Notes: generated by a model from the letters alone, not told the origin. DNA of 64,000 bases from Acholeplasma equirhinis (GCF_017052655.1 NZ_JAFIDC010000001.1:558001-622000), one strand, 5' to 3'; positions 38,584 through 47,651 are shown, counted from the first letter of the stretch. Numbers and translations: made by a program.

Positions 38584-39765
38584 ATGACAAGCTTAAAATT
38601 ATTTTTAAAACCAAAAGAAGAAATAAGAATTAAAAACGGTGAAAACTTTGTTTATTCAAACGAAATTGATCGTTTTGAAGGTGATATCAAAAGTGGTAGT
38701 CAAATCAATGTTTTCAGCTCACGAAATGAATTTTTAGGTACAGGGTTTTTAAATACAAATTCTAAAATCTTTGTAAGAATCATTTCTAGAAAAGATATTA
38801 CATTAGACAAAGATTACTTTAAACAATTAATCAAACTAGCAAATGATGCAAGACTTGACCTAGGTTACAAAAATACATATCGACTATTCTTCAGCGAAGC
38901 AGACGGTATTCCAGGTTTAATTATTGATAAATATGGAGCATATTTAGTCATTCAGATTTCATCTTACGGTATTGATCAAAGAAAAGATATGTTTGTAGAG
39001 ATCCTTAAAGAACTCTTTAATCCAAAAGGTATTTATGAACGATCTGATATGCCTTCTAGAACTAAAGAAGGATTAGAACTCTTTAAAGGTGAACTTTACG
39101 GTTCTGTACCAGATGAACTAGAAATCTATGAAAACCATATTAAATTATATGTAGACGTTAAAAACGGACAAAAAACTGGAACATTCTTAGACCAGAAACA
39201 AAATCATGCAGCAATTAAACCTTATGTTAAAAATAAAGAAGTGTTAGACTGCTTTTCTCATATTGGTGGGTTCGCATTACATGCAGCAAGCTTTGGTGCG
39301 AAAAGTGTACTAGCACTTGATATATCAAAAGATGCTGTAAATCAGATTAAGAGAAATGCAGAATTAAATCAGCTTAATAATGTTAATACTGAAGTTTGTG
39401 ATGTCTTTGATAAATTAAGAGAATTTGTTAGATTAGGTAAGAAATTTGATGTCATTATTCTAGATCCACCAGCTTTTACTAAGAAAAAGGAAGATATTAG
39501 CAAAGCATATCAAGGTTATAAAGAAATCAACCTACAAGCAATGAAGATCCTTAATTCAGGTGGTTATTTAATCACATGTAGTTGTTCACATTATATGTAT
39601 CCAGATTTATTCCTACAAATGATTGGTGAAGCATCTAGTGATTCAAAAAGAAAAGTTCAAATGATTGACTTTAAAATCCAAGATATGGATCATCCTGTCA
39701 TCTTCACTGCAGATCAATCATTATATTTAAAATATGTCGTTTTAAGAGTGAATGATTACATTTAA
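38584..39765 (+). CDS. Class I SAM-dependent rRNA methyltransferase, RlmI type
   Basis: The 393-residue protein has an N-terminal PUA-like domain (about 1-80), a linker with NGQKTGTFLDQK and a Rossmann methyltransferase domain with VLDCFSHIGGFALHA (SAM site) and ILDPPAFTKKKEDI. A C-terminal segment ITCSCSHYMYPD carries the cysteine typical of the RlmI/RlmK group. These enzymes methylate a cytosine in 23S rRNA. GTGAGG precedes the ATG, and TATAAT at 38559 is the likely -10 box. Confidence 0.9.
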   Translation: MTSLKLFLKPKEEIRIKNGENFVYSNEIDRFEGDIKSGSQINVFSSRNEFLGTGFLNTNSKIFVRIISRKDITLDKDYFKQLIKLANDARLDLGYKNTYRLFFSEADGIPGLIIDKYGAYLVIQISSYGIDQRKDMFVEILKELFNPKGIYERSDMPSRTKEGLELFKGELYGSVPDELEIYENHIKLYVDVKNGQKTGTFLDQKQNHAAIKPYVKNKEVLDCFSHIGGFALHAASFGAKSVLALDISKDAVNQIKRNAELNQLNNVNTEVCDVFDKLREFVRLGKKFDVIILDPPAFTKKKEDISKAYQGYKEINLQAMKILNSGGYLITCSCSHYMYPDLFLQMIGEASSDSKRKVQMIDFKIQDMDHPVIFTADQSLYLKYVVLRVNDYI

Positions 39766-39888
39766 TGAAACATTTCTGAAAACTATTTTCAAAAGTTTAA
39801 AAATATATTAAAATAAAGCATTATTCTTTGTAATTAAAAATAATTAAGTATAATTTACCCTGTGAAGTAAGGAAAGGAGGGGAATTAT

Positions 39889-40542
39889 ATGAAAAGAATC
39901 GTGCTTTTTTTAATTGTTACATACTTATCATTTGGTCTGATTGGTTGCCAAATTGATGATCTTATTGATGAAGATCAAGATAACACAGTTGTACTTGGAG
40001 GCGAATATCAACCAGAAAGTATTTTAAGTAAATTAGGGGAAACTTATTTCATTCGATTCAATTTAATTGATGAGGATGATGAAACAGTTGAATATGTGAT
40101 TGCAAAATCAGGTAATATTGAACTTTACACTTCTACAGAGGCTACTTATTTATTTGAAGGTGATAAAGTCTATGAACTCGATTTAGAAGCCGAAACTAAG
40201 ACTGAATTACCAGAATACATGTTTGAAATCTTAAGATTATCTCAAGAAATTACATTAACATTTATGGTTGAATGGGCTGAAGACTTAGGTTATGCAGCTA
40301 ATTTCATAAAGTCAGAAACTTATCTAAATCGCACAGTATCCATTTATGAATACAACTTCGGTTACGCTGGTACATTTATCAAAGCAAGTTATACAATCGA
40401 CAATCTAACTAAAATCGCGTTAAAGTTCGAATATGAAACGAACTTAGGTAAATTTGGTTGGTCTGTAGATGAATTCAAATTATCAGATATAAACCTTACA
40501 AGTTATGTTGCATTTGAATCTGTTGAATCAGATTTAGAGTAA
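39889..40542 (+). CDS. Hypothetical lipoprotein
   Basis: The 217-residue protein has a lipoprotein signal (lipobox LIGC, Cys20) followed by an acidic linker and a beta-rich domain with repeated YVIAKSGNIELYTS-like strands. A strong AAAGGAGG ribosome-binding site precedes the ATG. No family was recognised. Its natural terminator appears to have been split by the IS3 element that begins at 40574. Confidence 0.75.
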   Translation: MKRIVLFLIVTYLSFGLIGCQIDDLIDEDQDNTVVLGGEYQPESILSKLGETYFIRFNLIDEDDETVEYVIAKSGNIELYTSTEATYLFEGDKVYELDLEAETKTELPEYMFEILRLSQEITLTFMVEWAEDLGYAANFIKSETYLNRTVSIYEYNFGYAGTFIKASYTIDNLTKIALKFEYETNLGKFGWSVDEFKLSDINLTSYVAFESVESDLE

Positions 40543-40547
40543 TAAAG

Positions 40548-40557
40548 AAAAACCACC
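40548..40557 (+). terminator. Left arm of a terminator split by the IS3 element
   Basis: AAAACCACC here is the exact complement of GGTGGTTTT at 41907-41915 on the far side of the IS3 element, and that arm is followed by ATTTTTAAC. Rejoining the flanks would give a bidirectional terminator between the lipoprotein gene and the ABC-2 operon. Confidence 0.6.
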
Positions 40558-40573
40558 GGTTGAGTTAGTTCCC

Positions 40574-40605
40574 TTAAAACGGACAATTAAATAAAAAACC
40601 TAGAG
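40574..40605 (+). repeat. Left terminal inverted repeat of the IS3 element
   Basis: It starts TTAAAACGGACAAT and ends CCTAGAG. The orfB stop codon (40587-40589) lies inside it. The right copy is at 41859-41889. Confidence 0.85.
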
Positions 40606-41489
40606 AGAGCTTGTTTTCGATATTGAATCGGAGCGAGCTCTTTTATTTTCTTTTGTAATCTTTCTTCATTGTAATACTTAATATAATCCTCAACTTTTAA
40701 AATCATTTCAGATTCGCTCATTTTATCGTTCAAATACACACATTCACTCTTTAATGAACTAAACCAAGTTTCTATTGGACTATTATCCACACAGCTTCCT
40801 TTAAATGATGCACTCTGTTTAATGTTATTTTCTTTTAATAAATTTGAATACACTTGTGATGTGAATTGTGCCCCTTGATCAGAGTGAATAATTAATCCTA
40901 ATCTTTGATGCTGCGGGACATCACTAATCGCCATTTTTACTGTATTTAACACGAAATCATGGCTCATAAATCTAGATATTTTATAACTTACTATACTTTT
41001 GTCATACATATCTTTTATTGCACATAGATAGAGTATGCGCTCTTTACAGAAAAGATAACTAATATCTATACTCCATTTTTCATTTGGGCGTTCTGTGGTA
41101 AAATCTCTCTTGAGGAGATTAGGTATCTTGATGTGTGGTCTAGCGCCCCATCTAAACTTTTTCTTCCTAATGATTGACTGAACTTGATTCAGTCTCATAT
41201 AACGGTACACGGAATATCTTGTCAGGATGAGGCCGTGTACTTTTTTTATATTCATTTGGAGCCGCTCGATTCCTTGTCTTTTATCCTTAAAATATTGGTC
41301 TAATATAATTTTGTTTATTGCTTCATTGTAGGATTTATATTTTGGCTTACCTAGGGCGATCCAATCATAATAACCGCTTCGTGAACACTTTAACCTTTGG
41401 CATAAATTCTTGATTGAATACCTACACTTTAATTTATCAATTATTTGACACTTTTCTTTTGATTCCTTAAGTAAGCTATCTGTTTTTTT
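40587..41489 (-). CDS. IS3 transposase orfB (DDE integrase core)
   Basis: The frame is open from the slippery run at 41489 to the stop at 40587, about 300 residues, which is the normal orfB length. It begins KKTDSLLKESKEKCQIIDKL and has no good ATG of its own before 41255, as expected for a product made by -1 frameshifting from orfA. The catalytic triad is present: Asp in WSIDISYLF (about 142), Asp in IHSDQGAQF (about 204) and Glu in DNSPIETWF (about 240). The last two are separated by 35 residues, the DD35E spacing of IS3. The element therefore looks functional. Confidence 0.88.
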   Translation of the reverse strand, partial: KKTDSLLKESKEKCQIIDKLKCRYSIKNLCQRLKCSRSGYYDWIALGKPKYKSYNEAINKIILDQYFKDKRQGIERLQMNIKKVHGLILTRYSVYRYMRLNQVQSIIRKKKFRWGARPHIKIPNLLKRDFTTERPNEKWSIDISYLFCKERILYLCAIKDMYDKSIVSYKISRFMSHDFVLNTVKMAISDVPQHQRLGLIIHSDQGAQFTSQVYSNLLKENNIKQSASFKGSCVDNSPIETWFSSLKSECVYLNDKMSESEMILKVEDYIKYYNEERLQKKIKELAPIQYRKQALSRFFI

Positions 41490-41824
41490 ATATCTTCATA
41501 TACCTTTAACTCTTCAATTAATTGTTCTTTACTCATATCTTCATACTTGATTGGTTGTTTAGGTCTACCTTTGTTTGGTGTTGTTTCTTTGGTTGCTATA
41601 CCACGTCTATCTACTGTTGTTCCAAATGTTTGATATTGTTTAACCCATCTTCGAACCACAGATGAATCTACATCCAATTGTTTTGCTAAAGTAGTATAAC
41701 CACTTGATTTACCAGTTAGATAATTAATTACTATTTCATTTTTTTCTTCAATTGTATATTGTCTATGTTTGATTGTTTTTCTTTCTCTCATTTTCTTTCC
41801 TCCTTTAAAAACTATCTTAAACAA
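41441..41824 (-). CDS. IS3 transposase orfA (helix-turn-helix)
   Basis: The 127-residue product has a helix-turn-helix at about 25-65 (YTIEEKNEIVINYL, YTTLAKQLDVDSSVVRRWVKQY) and a C-terminal leucine-zipper-like segment (MSKEQLIEELKVYEDIKKQIAYL). It binds the inverted repeats and supplies the N-terminus of the OrfAB transposase. GGAGG precedes the start. A frameshift signal of seven A residues lies near its 3' end. Confidence 0.88.
   Translation of the reverse strand: MFKIVFKGGKKMRERKTIKHRQYTIEEKNEIVINYLTGKSSGYTTLAKQLDVDSSVVRRWVKQYQTFGTTVDRRGIATKETTPNKGRPKQPIKYEDMSKEQLIEELKVYEDIKKQIAYLRNQKKSVK
41483..41489 (-). promoter_or_regulatory. Programmed -1 frameshift site (A7)
   Basis: On the minus strand AAAAAAA followed by C is read ATA-AAA-AAA-CAG in orfA and AAA-AAA-ACA in orfB. 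This is the standard IS3-type slippery sequence joining orfA to orfB. Confidence 0.75.
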
Positions 41825-41858
41825 AAAATAGAGCTACATGCATTAGTTTGCATATAAC

Positions 41859-41889
41859 TCTAGGTTTTTTTTATTATTGTCCGTTTTAA
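41859..41889 (-). repeat. Right terminal inverted repeat of the IS3 element
   Basis: Read on the minus strand it starts TTAAAACGGACAAT and ends CCTAGAG, pairing with the left repeat. The inner A-rich stretch differs at a few bases. Confidence 0.85.
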
Positions 41890-41906
41890 TTAAATAGTTT
41901 CGTTTA

Positions 41907-41915
41907 GGTGGTTTT
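41907..41915 (+). terminator. Right arm of the terminator split by IS3
   Basis: GGTGGTTTT complements the arm at 40548-40557. The T-rich continuation ATTTTT would have ended plus-strand transcripts. Confidence 0.6.
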
Positions 41916-41919
41916 ATTT

Positions 41920-42720
41920 TTAACTTCCTGCAGATTCATATCGTTTGATACCTTGACTCCAAACAAGTAAAGAAACACCTATCATGCATGTAGATGCAAT
42001 AACAACATAGAGTACTTGCTCCCAAACATTTCCACCAAATAAAAGTGCTTCTACCGGGAAAAATATAACAACAGAGAAAGGGAGAATATATGTAAGTACG
42101 AAACGAATCGCTTGATGGAAAATTTGAATAGGATATTTTGCAAAATTTGAAAAATCATAGATTGTTGTCATAACTTCAATACTTCGCTTTGTCCAAAAAG
42201 AGATCGATGCAAACGTAAGTTTAGTTGCAAAAAAGAACAACATTGAAAAGATGACACAAACGATTAAAGCAAATATATTTGAAACGGTCCATGTAATTGT
42301 GACATATGGTGTAAAGAAAATTAAGAAGAAAATACCTAAAATGAGTTCACCAAATCCTTCTAATTGAATCATTTCAACAACAAGTTGAAATAATGGATTT
42401 AATGGTTTAATTAAGTATTTATCTAAAATTCCTCTTGCAATACCACCATTTGATAATTGCCATACTTGGTCAGATAAAATATGATCGAGTGCTTTAGGAA
42501 TTAAATAGAATCCATATAAGAATCCCATCATATTGACATCCCATCCATTTAATGACGGAATCGCACCAACGGTTAAATATAGTGTGAAGAATAGTAATGC
42601 ATTTTCGATTAAGAACCCAAATATACCTACAAATGCATCAAATCTATAAGATAATCTTGCTTTAATTGAACGTGATACATAGATAGGATAAAGTTTTAAA
42701 TATTTTTTCATCTTAACCAC
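41920..42720 (-). CDS. ABC-2 type permease (DUF990-like), second subunit
   Basis: The 266-residue protein has about six helices and the features of the ABC-2 permease group often annotated DUF990 (YLKLYPIYVSRSIKARLSYRFD, NGGIARGILDKYLIKPLNPLFQ). A start three codons later (MKKYLKL) is possible. It overlaps the preceding permease gene by 8 bases. With 42713-43537 and the ATPase 43518-44519 it makes a complete exporter. The substrate is unknown. Confidence 0.85.
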   Translation of the reverse strand: MVKMKKYLKLYPIYVSRSIKARLSYRFDAFVGIFGFLIENALLFFTLYLTVGAIPSLNGWDVNMMGFLYGFYLIPKALDHILSDQVWQLSNGGIARGILDKYLIKPLNPLFQLVVEMIQLEGFGELILGIFFLIFFTPYVTITWTVSNIFALIVCVIFSMLFFFATKLTFASISFWTKRSIEVMTTIYDFSNFAKYPIQIFHQAIRFVLTYILPFSVVIFFPVEALLFGGNVWEQVLYVVIASTCMIGVSLLVWSQGIKRYESAGS

Positions 42721-43537
42721 CTACGCTCACAATATGTTTTTTAAGTTTATTAAAGCTTAGGTTACATAAGAAACCTAAGACGAGTACCCATACAAACTGA
42801 ATTAAAATTGTATATAAAATATCAATATCTTGTATTCTTCCCATTAAAATAAGAATCGGATTTTCAATCATACTTTGGAAAGGTAAAAACTTTAATGTAA
42901 TTTGTAACCATTCTGGAAAGAATGCACTTGGTAGTAAACTACCAGATAAAAATGATAACATGATGTTTCTAATTAACATTAGACCGAATAAAGCATTTGT
43001 AAATATTGCAATCTCCCCAATTAAGAAACCTAAATGGTCAGAAATAATAAATGAAAGAATTGCACTTACTACAAATAAAAGTAAATTTAAAATATTTGGT
43101 AAATCTACACCTAGTACAAAATAAAGTAATCCGTTTGCAACGAAAAATAGTGGAATAAATAAAAGAATAATAGTTGATAAGAAATTACCAAAACTACTTG
43201 CTAAAATACGATAACGATAACTCATTGGTCTAATTAATGAAAGCGCGATACCCCCTTCATAAATATCTTCACCAACTATCCAAAATGAAATTGATGAAAA
43301 GACTAATGTTGATGCAATTCTTGCATAGATTAAATAAGTCACCATTTCATTAAATGTCATACCATTAATGACATCAACAGGTGAATTAGCATAAATTGCT
43401 GACCATAGAAAATATAAAATCAGGAGAGAAACAATATCACCAAGCAACCAACCAAACGCACTAAACTTATATGCAAACCCTGAAAGTATGCCACCTTTAG
43501 AGAATGCCCAATATTTTCTAAGCCTTCTTAGTTTCAT
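42713..43537 (-). CDS. ABC-2 type permease, first subunit
   Basis: The 274-residue protein has about six helices and a segment EDIYEGGIALSLIRPMSYRYRIL, the counterpart of the GILDKYLIKPLNPL segment in its neighbour, so the two are paralogous subunits. Its start lies inside the ATPase gene (20-base overlap) and its end inside the next gene, so all three are one transcription and translation unit. Confidence 0.85.
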   Translation of the reverse strand: MKLRRLRKYWAFSKGGILSGFAYKFSAFGWLLGDIVSLLILYFLWSAIYANSPVDVINGMTFNEMVTYLIYARIASTLVFSSISFWIVGEDIYEGGIALSLIRPMSYRYRILASSFGNFLSTIILLFIPLFFVANGLLYFVLGVDLPNILNLLLFVVSAILSFIISDHLGFLIGEIAIFTNALFGLMLIRNIMLSFLSGSLLPSAFFPEWLQITLKFLPFQSMIENPILILMGRIQDIDILYTILIQFVWVLVLGFLCNLSFNKLKKHIVSVGG

Positions 43538-44519
43538 AAATTTTCTTCACGATATTTTCTAAAGAATTTTCTTCAATCTTAATATCTTCTATTTGGAATA
43601 TTTCAAAGATAGTTTTTAAAACTGAATTAACAGGTGTTTTTGCATGATTAAAAGATAGATGGATATATCCACCATCTTCACATACATCTGCTTTATCTTT
43701 AAGTTTAGATTGTAGATCTTCTAGTTTGGTTAAATCTTTGGATGTGAATGAAATATTCCTCATATCACCAAATTTATTTTTAATCGTTTTAAGTGATCCA
43801 TCATATAGAATTTGACCTTCATCAAGGATGATGACTCTATTACATAAATCTGTAATATCATCCATGTTATGAGTTGTTAAGATTATTGTTGTTTGATATT
43901 GAGAATGAATTTGTTTAATTGCTTCGATCATTTTATCTTTAACAAGCACATCAAGCCCGATTGTCGGTTCATCTAAGAACAAGATTTTAGGATTATGAAT
44001 AAGACTTGCAGCCAAATCTGCACGCATTCTTTGACCTAATGATAATGTTCTTACCTGTTGATTGATAAACTCATCTAAACCAAGAACTTCTTTTAAGAAC
44101 TGATATCGTTCCTTATAATCAGCTTCAGAAACATCATAAATCTCTTTTAAAATAACAAGTGACTCAATCAATGGTAGATCCCACCAAAGTTGTGTTCTTT
44201 GCCCAAAGACAACACCGATATTATTTAACACATGTTTTCTTTGTTTAGAGTCGTATGGCTTATAACCATCAACAGTTATTTCTCCTGATGTTGGGGTTAA
44301 AATACCACACATCATTTTAATGGTTGTTGATTTACCGGCACCATTTGCACCAATATAACCAACAATTTCCCCTTTTTCTACACTGAATGAAATGTCTTTT
44401 ACAGCTTCAACAGTGTCATATTTCATACTAAATAAAGTCTTTAACATGCCAAGAATTCCAGGTTTTCTGACTGGTCTTTTAAAGTTCTTCTTGGCACTCT
44501 TTACTTCAATGACTGCCAT
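43518..44519 (-). CDS. ABC transporter ATPase (exporter type)
   Basis: The 333-residue protein has Walker A GANGAGKST, signature LSLGQRMRADLA, Walker B ILFLDEPTIGLD and a switch histidine in TTHNMDD. An N-terminal extension of about 40 residues and a C-terminal regulatory part (about 245-333) are typical of DrrA/NatA-like ATPases working with ABC-2 permeases. It is the first gene of the operon, transcribed from the 224-base gap upstream. Confidence 0.9.
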   Translation of the reverse strand: MAVIEVKSAKKNFKRPVRKPGILGMLKTLFSMKYDTVEAVKDISFSVEKGEIVGYIGANGAGKSTTIKMMCGILTPTSGEITVDGYKPYDSKQRKHVLNNIGVVFGQRTQLWWDLPLIESLVILKEIYDVSEADYKERYQFLKEVLGLDEFINQQVRTLSLGQRMRADLAASLIHNPKILFLDEPTIGLDVLVKDKMIEAIKQIHSQYQTTIILTTHNMDDITDLCNRVIILDEGQILYDGSLKTIKNKFGDMRNISFTSKDLTKLEDLQSKLKDKADVCEDGGYIHLSFNHAKTPVNSVLKTIFEIFQIEDIKIEENSLENIVKKIYETKKA

Positions 44520-44687
44520 ATTTATCTTATCCTCGCTTCTTAATATAATTATAAAGAAATCTAATTCAAACTTCTCGTTATTCTATAATGCGGTATCGTT
44601 TACATATTTTTTATCAAGAGAAAGGCATCAAACCTATCATTTCTAATAAACTTGCTCACAATGCCATCATTACACGCATATAAGCAA

Positions 44688-44715
44688 AGACCAGAACATT
44701 TTAGCATTCTGGTCT
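44688..44715 (-). terminator. Terminator of the LURP-one gene
   Basis: The 9-bp stem AGACCAGAA/TTCTGGTCT has a 10-base loop. The T-tract on the minus strand is short (TTTGCTT), so efficiency may be moderate. Confidence 0.6.
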
Positions 44716-44743
44716 CTTAAAAATAGATTTAATTTATTTCATT

Positions 44744-45247
44744 TTAACCGTGATGATTGTCACCATAGCGATCATTATGCGTTAATGAATCAATACCGAT
44801 GACAAGTGATACCATGAGTGGAATATTTTCACCATCTAAAATATCAATTTCATAGGTATCGCCCCATGATAACCATTTCTTATTAACAGCAGCTACAACA
44901 CGTCCATTTTTGATAATTGCGAAATTATATGCTAAGATTTGTCCTGAAATTTCAAAATGTTCACCTTTAATATCTGCTGAATATTTTGGAATAAAGAAAG
45001 TGAAATGTTTTTTAATAACGCCAATTGGTTGTTCGTTTGCATCTTGAATGTCTAAATAACGATTAAAGAAATGAAGGATTCGATGAGAAAAATTATAAAG
45101 AACTTTCCCATTACGATCAACTAATGACATTTTTCCACGCCAAGAGAAGATTTTTCCATCTATTTTATATTGTAAATTTTGATTTGCATCATAAACATTA
45201 TAAGTATCAGCAATTGCGAATATTTTTTGTTTAATATATAGTTTCAT
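44744..45247 (-). CDS. LURP-one-related (YxjI-like) protein
   Basis: The 167-residue protein has the repeating beta-strand pattern of the LURP-one/tubby-like fold (YNVYDANQNLQYKIDGKIFSWRGKMSLVD, then IGVIKKHFTFFIPKYSADI). A hydrophobic C-terminal segment (IPLMVSLVIGIDSL) matches the single helix of these barrels. Family members are small and poorly characterised, with a possible lipid or membrane link in the tubby relatives. It is a single gene with its own terminator. Confidence 0.8.
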   Translation of the reverse strand: MKLYIKQKIFAIADTYNVYDANQNLQYKIDGKIFSWRGKMSLVDRNGKVLYNFSHRILHFFNRYLDIQDANEQPIGVIKKHFTFFIPKYSADIKGEHFEISGQILAYNFAIIKNGRVVAAVNKKWLSWGDTYEIDILDGENIPLMVSLVIGIDSLTHNDRYGDNHHG

Positions 45248-45319
45248 TTAAGTACCTATCCTTTACATACTCATTGTAATAAATATCAGAAGAAATTGCA
45301 TTAAAAAAGTTTAAATTTT

Positions 45320-45964
45320 TTATGCAAAAATGAGCTCATGAAGTTCTTTTACTGATTGTACTAAATATTTAGGATTCAGTTTAATAAGTTCATCATAATC
45401 TCTAAAGCCATATGAGACAGCAATGCAATCAATTCCTGTGTTTTTTGCAGTTTCTAAATCAACTTCACTATCTCCAATATAAACTGATTCTACTTTTGTC
45501 ATATTGAGTGAATTAATTGCAAGTTCCACCATATCTGGAGCTGGTTTTTTCTTAATATCTTCTCTTTGGCCAAGAACATAATCAAATAAACCATTAAAGA
45601 TTGAATCTGCAAGTTCTTTTACAACATTATCTGCTTTATTTGATACAAGTGCTAATTTATTTCCCTTTGATTTTAATACCTTCAATAAATCAATGATGCC
45701 ATCATAAGCTTTCGTTTTAATATTTGAATGGGATTCATAATAACTTTTAAATGATTCAAATGCTTTTTCAATATCAACATTGTAGCCTTCAAATGCTTTT
45801 TCAGTTAAATTTCTAATACCGTGTCCTAAAAATCTTCTTATATCTGACTTAGATCTAAATGGTGCATTAAATTGTTGTAAGGTATAATTCATACTATCAG
45901 TTAAATCATCTAATGTATCTAGAACTGTACCATCTAAATCGAATAAATATAATTTATATTTCAT
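45320..45964 (-). CDS. HAD-family phosphatase, phosphoglycolate phosphatase-like
   Basis: The 214-residue protein has the HAD motifs in order: FDLDGTVLDT (nucleophile Asp9, acid Asp11), LALVSNKAD (motif II), Lys in KKPAPDM (motif III) and YIGDSEVDLETAKNTG (motif IV). The helical cap between motifs I and II places it in subfamily IA, near Gph and PpaX. The natural substrate cannot be told. It stands alone. Confidence 0.88.
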   Translation of the reverse strand: MKYKLYLFDLDGTVLDTLDDLTDSMNYTLQQFNAPFRSKSDIRRFLGHGIRNLTEKAFEGYNVDIEKAFESFKSYYESHSNIKTKAYDGIIDLLKVLKSKGNKLALVSNKADNVVKELADSIFNGLFDYVLGQREDIKKKPAPDMVELAINSLNMTKVESVYIGDSEVDLETAKNTGIDCIAVSYGFRDYDELIKLNPKYLVQSVKELHELIFA

Positions 45965-46020
45965 GTGTTCATCTCTTTTCTAAACTAGAAACATTATAGC
46001 AAGTTTTTATTAAAATAAAA

Positions 46021-46040
46021 AGGTTCGATTAAATGAACCT
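46021..46040 (-). terminator. Terminator of the MBL-fold gene
   Basis: The stem AGGTTC/GAACCT is followed on the minus strand by TTTTTATTTT. It lies six bases behind the stop at 46046. Confidence 0.75.
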
Positions 46041-46045
46041 AATCA

Positions 46046-46729
46046 TTATGATTTTTTATACATTCCACCATGATAACAATAATACGTTTTAACATCCATT
46101 TTCATTAACTTATCAAATGATTTAACTGCATCTTCCATGTTAAATGTGAAACTTGGGTTTGCAATTGCTGGTAAATGATTTTCTAAAACTATAGCATCAC
46201 CAGATATTACTACATTTTCATTAATTATTTCAATTGATATATGACCAGGTGTGTGTCCGGGAGTAGAAATTACTTTAACACCACCACACCAAGGTAATAT
46301 TTCACCATCATTTAAATAATAATCAACATTTACTGGTTCTAAACTTTCTAGAATCGAAATAAATCTATGTGCAAACTCTTTTTCACTATCAGGTACTAAA
46401 TGTAAGGTTGATTCTGCTTGTTGCTGACGAAGTGGTTTTTCTTTTTTAGTAATCCAAATCGATTCTATTTCTGATGCGTAAACTTTGATTTTCGGATTTG
46501 CAAGCTTAATTTTTGCTGCACTTCCCACATGGTCATGATCATGATGTGTTAGCACTAACCCTGTTAGTTTATCGATACTTAATTGATGTTTATTAAGTGC
46601 ATCTGAAATTAAATCTATACTACCAATTGGTCCTGAATCTACAAGTATGACATTAGTATCGTCTTGCAATAACATTAGATGAACCATGCCTTGACCAAAT
46701 GGAATAGGTAAATCAATAATTTTATTCAT
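46046..46729 (-). CDS. MBL-fold metallo-hydrolase (YflN-like)
   Basis: The 227-residue protein has the metallo-beta-lactamase fold with the metal motif THHDHDHVG (His62, Asp64, Asp66, His67), the H-x-D-x-D-H variant found in YflN-like proteins. A second metal histidine lies in STPGHTPGHIS, a bridging Asp in VVISGDAIV, and the last histidine in YYCYHGG. Substrates of this subfamily are mostly unknown thioesters or lactones. It is a single gene. Confidence 0.85.
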   Translation of the reverse strand: MNKIIDLPIPFGQGMVHLMLLQDDTNVILVDSGPIGSIDLISDALNKHQLSIDKLTGLVLTHHDHDHVGSAAKIKLANPKIKVYASEIESIWITKKEKPLRQQQAESTLHLVPDSEKEFAHRFISILESLEPVNVDYYLNDGEILPWCGGVKVISTPGHTPGHISIEIINENVVISGDAIVLENHLPAIANPSFTFNMEDAVKSFDKLMKMDVKTYYCYHGGMYKKS

Positions 46730-46868
46730 TACTTAAACCTCTATTTTAGATAGATAAATTCTACTTATCTTTGTATACTTATTTTATTTCATTTTATGAT
46801 TTTTAAATCTACAATTTGCTGTTATACTAAATTTAAAGCATAAAATACAATACAATCGGGGATACATA

Positions 46869-47651
46869 ATGAAAAATATTAAAAAAATTTGGATTGTTAT
46901 ATTGTTAACTTTATTACTTATGGGTTGTGTACCAAGTAATTCAGATAATGATTTGCCAGATGACAAAGATCCAGATGATGAACCACAAATTGAAGACCCA
47001 ATCGGATACCCATTCGATTGGCAAATTGAATTTGAGGTTAATACTGAAAATGAAACCATAAAAATAATTGCTCATTTTGATGATGATTTGGCACTTCATG
47101 AAACTATTGAGTTTGGAATATTATATTTATTTACAAACGAAGAAATTAACTTACATGAAAATTATGGACCAACAAACAAATATACAAAGTATACGTTTAG
47201 TTCGAACTTAACTTATACAATTCATGATATTGACTCAGTTAATTACAACATTAATCTTAAAGTAAGACTTTACTATGTAACTGACGGATATGCCTTCTAT
47301 TCAAATATTTCTACCTTTAACCTTTATGAACAAAAGAAAAATGATACAGATACATTCGCAATCAAAATCAAGGATTTCGTTGAAGGTAATATCACAATCA
47401 CCTCCATTGAGTTAATTATAAATTATACAAATTATACAATCACATCTAAACCTGAATATCTTAATATTCAAATTGCGTATGACTTCAAAGAAGTCACCCT
47501 TACAATTACACCAACAGAATCAAAATATCGCTTTAACGAAAACATTTCATTAATAATTAATAACAAAAACCAAAATATCAAGTTTAAAACAATTGAAAAT
47601 AATATTCTAACTATTAAGTTTAATGATCCAAATTGGTCTGGAATTTACTAA
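46869..47651 (+). CDS. Hypothetical lipoprotein with acidic linker
   Basis: The 260-residue product has a lipoprotein signal (lipobox LMGC, Cys19) and an acidic linker (DNDLPDDKDPDDEPQIED), followed by two beta-rich, Ig-like halves with many N, I and T residues. CGGGG is found 10 bases ahead of the ATG. I recognise no family. It stands just upstream of the peptide cassette but is cut off from it by a terminator. Confidence 0.72.
   Translation: MKNIKKIWIVILLTLLLMGCVPSNSDNDLPDDKDPDDEPQIEDPIGYPFDWQIEFEVNTENETIKIIAHFDDDLALHETIEFGILYLFTNEEINLHENYGPTNKYTKYTFSSNLTYTIHDIDSVNYNINLKVRLYYVTDGYAFYSNISTFNLYEQKKNDTDTFAIKIKDFVEGNITITSIELIINYTNYTITSKPEYLNIQIAYDFKEVTLTITPTESKYRFNENISLIINNKNQNIKFKTIENNILTIKFNDPNWSGIY

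Larger units (their letters stand above)
40574..41889 (-). mobile_element. IS3-family insertion sequence, apparently complete
   Basis: Inverted repeats of about 30 bases bound the element: both ends read TTAAAACGGACAAT inward, then an A-rich stretch and CCTAGAG. Inside lie orfA and orfB with a frameshift window, all in the order expected of IS3. The size is about 1.3 kb. A target duplication is uncertain: the outermost TTAA at each end may be a 4-bp duplication or part of the repeats. Confidence 0.88.

Noticed and set aside
40558-40577. Clear target-site duplication of the IS3 element
   Set aside because: The only candidate, TTAA at both ends, is self-complementary and can equally be part of the inverted repeats.
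40587-41255. orfB seen as a truncated transposase starting at the internal ATG 41255
   Set aside because: The frame stays open to the slippery run at 41489, so the gene is complete when read through the -1 frameshift.
46784-47059. Open frame antisense to the lipoprotein gene at 46869
   Set aside because: It is the complement of a gene with a clear lipoprotein signal and good ribosome-binding site, and it shows no family features.
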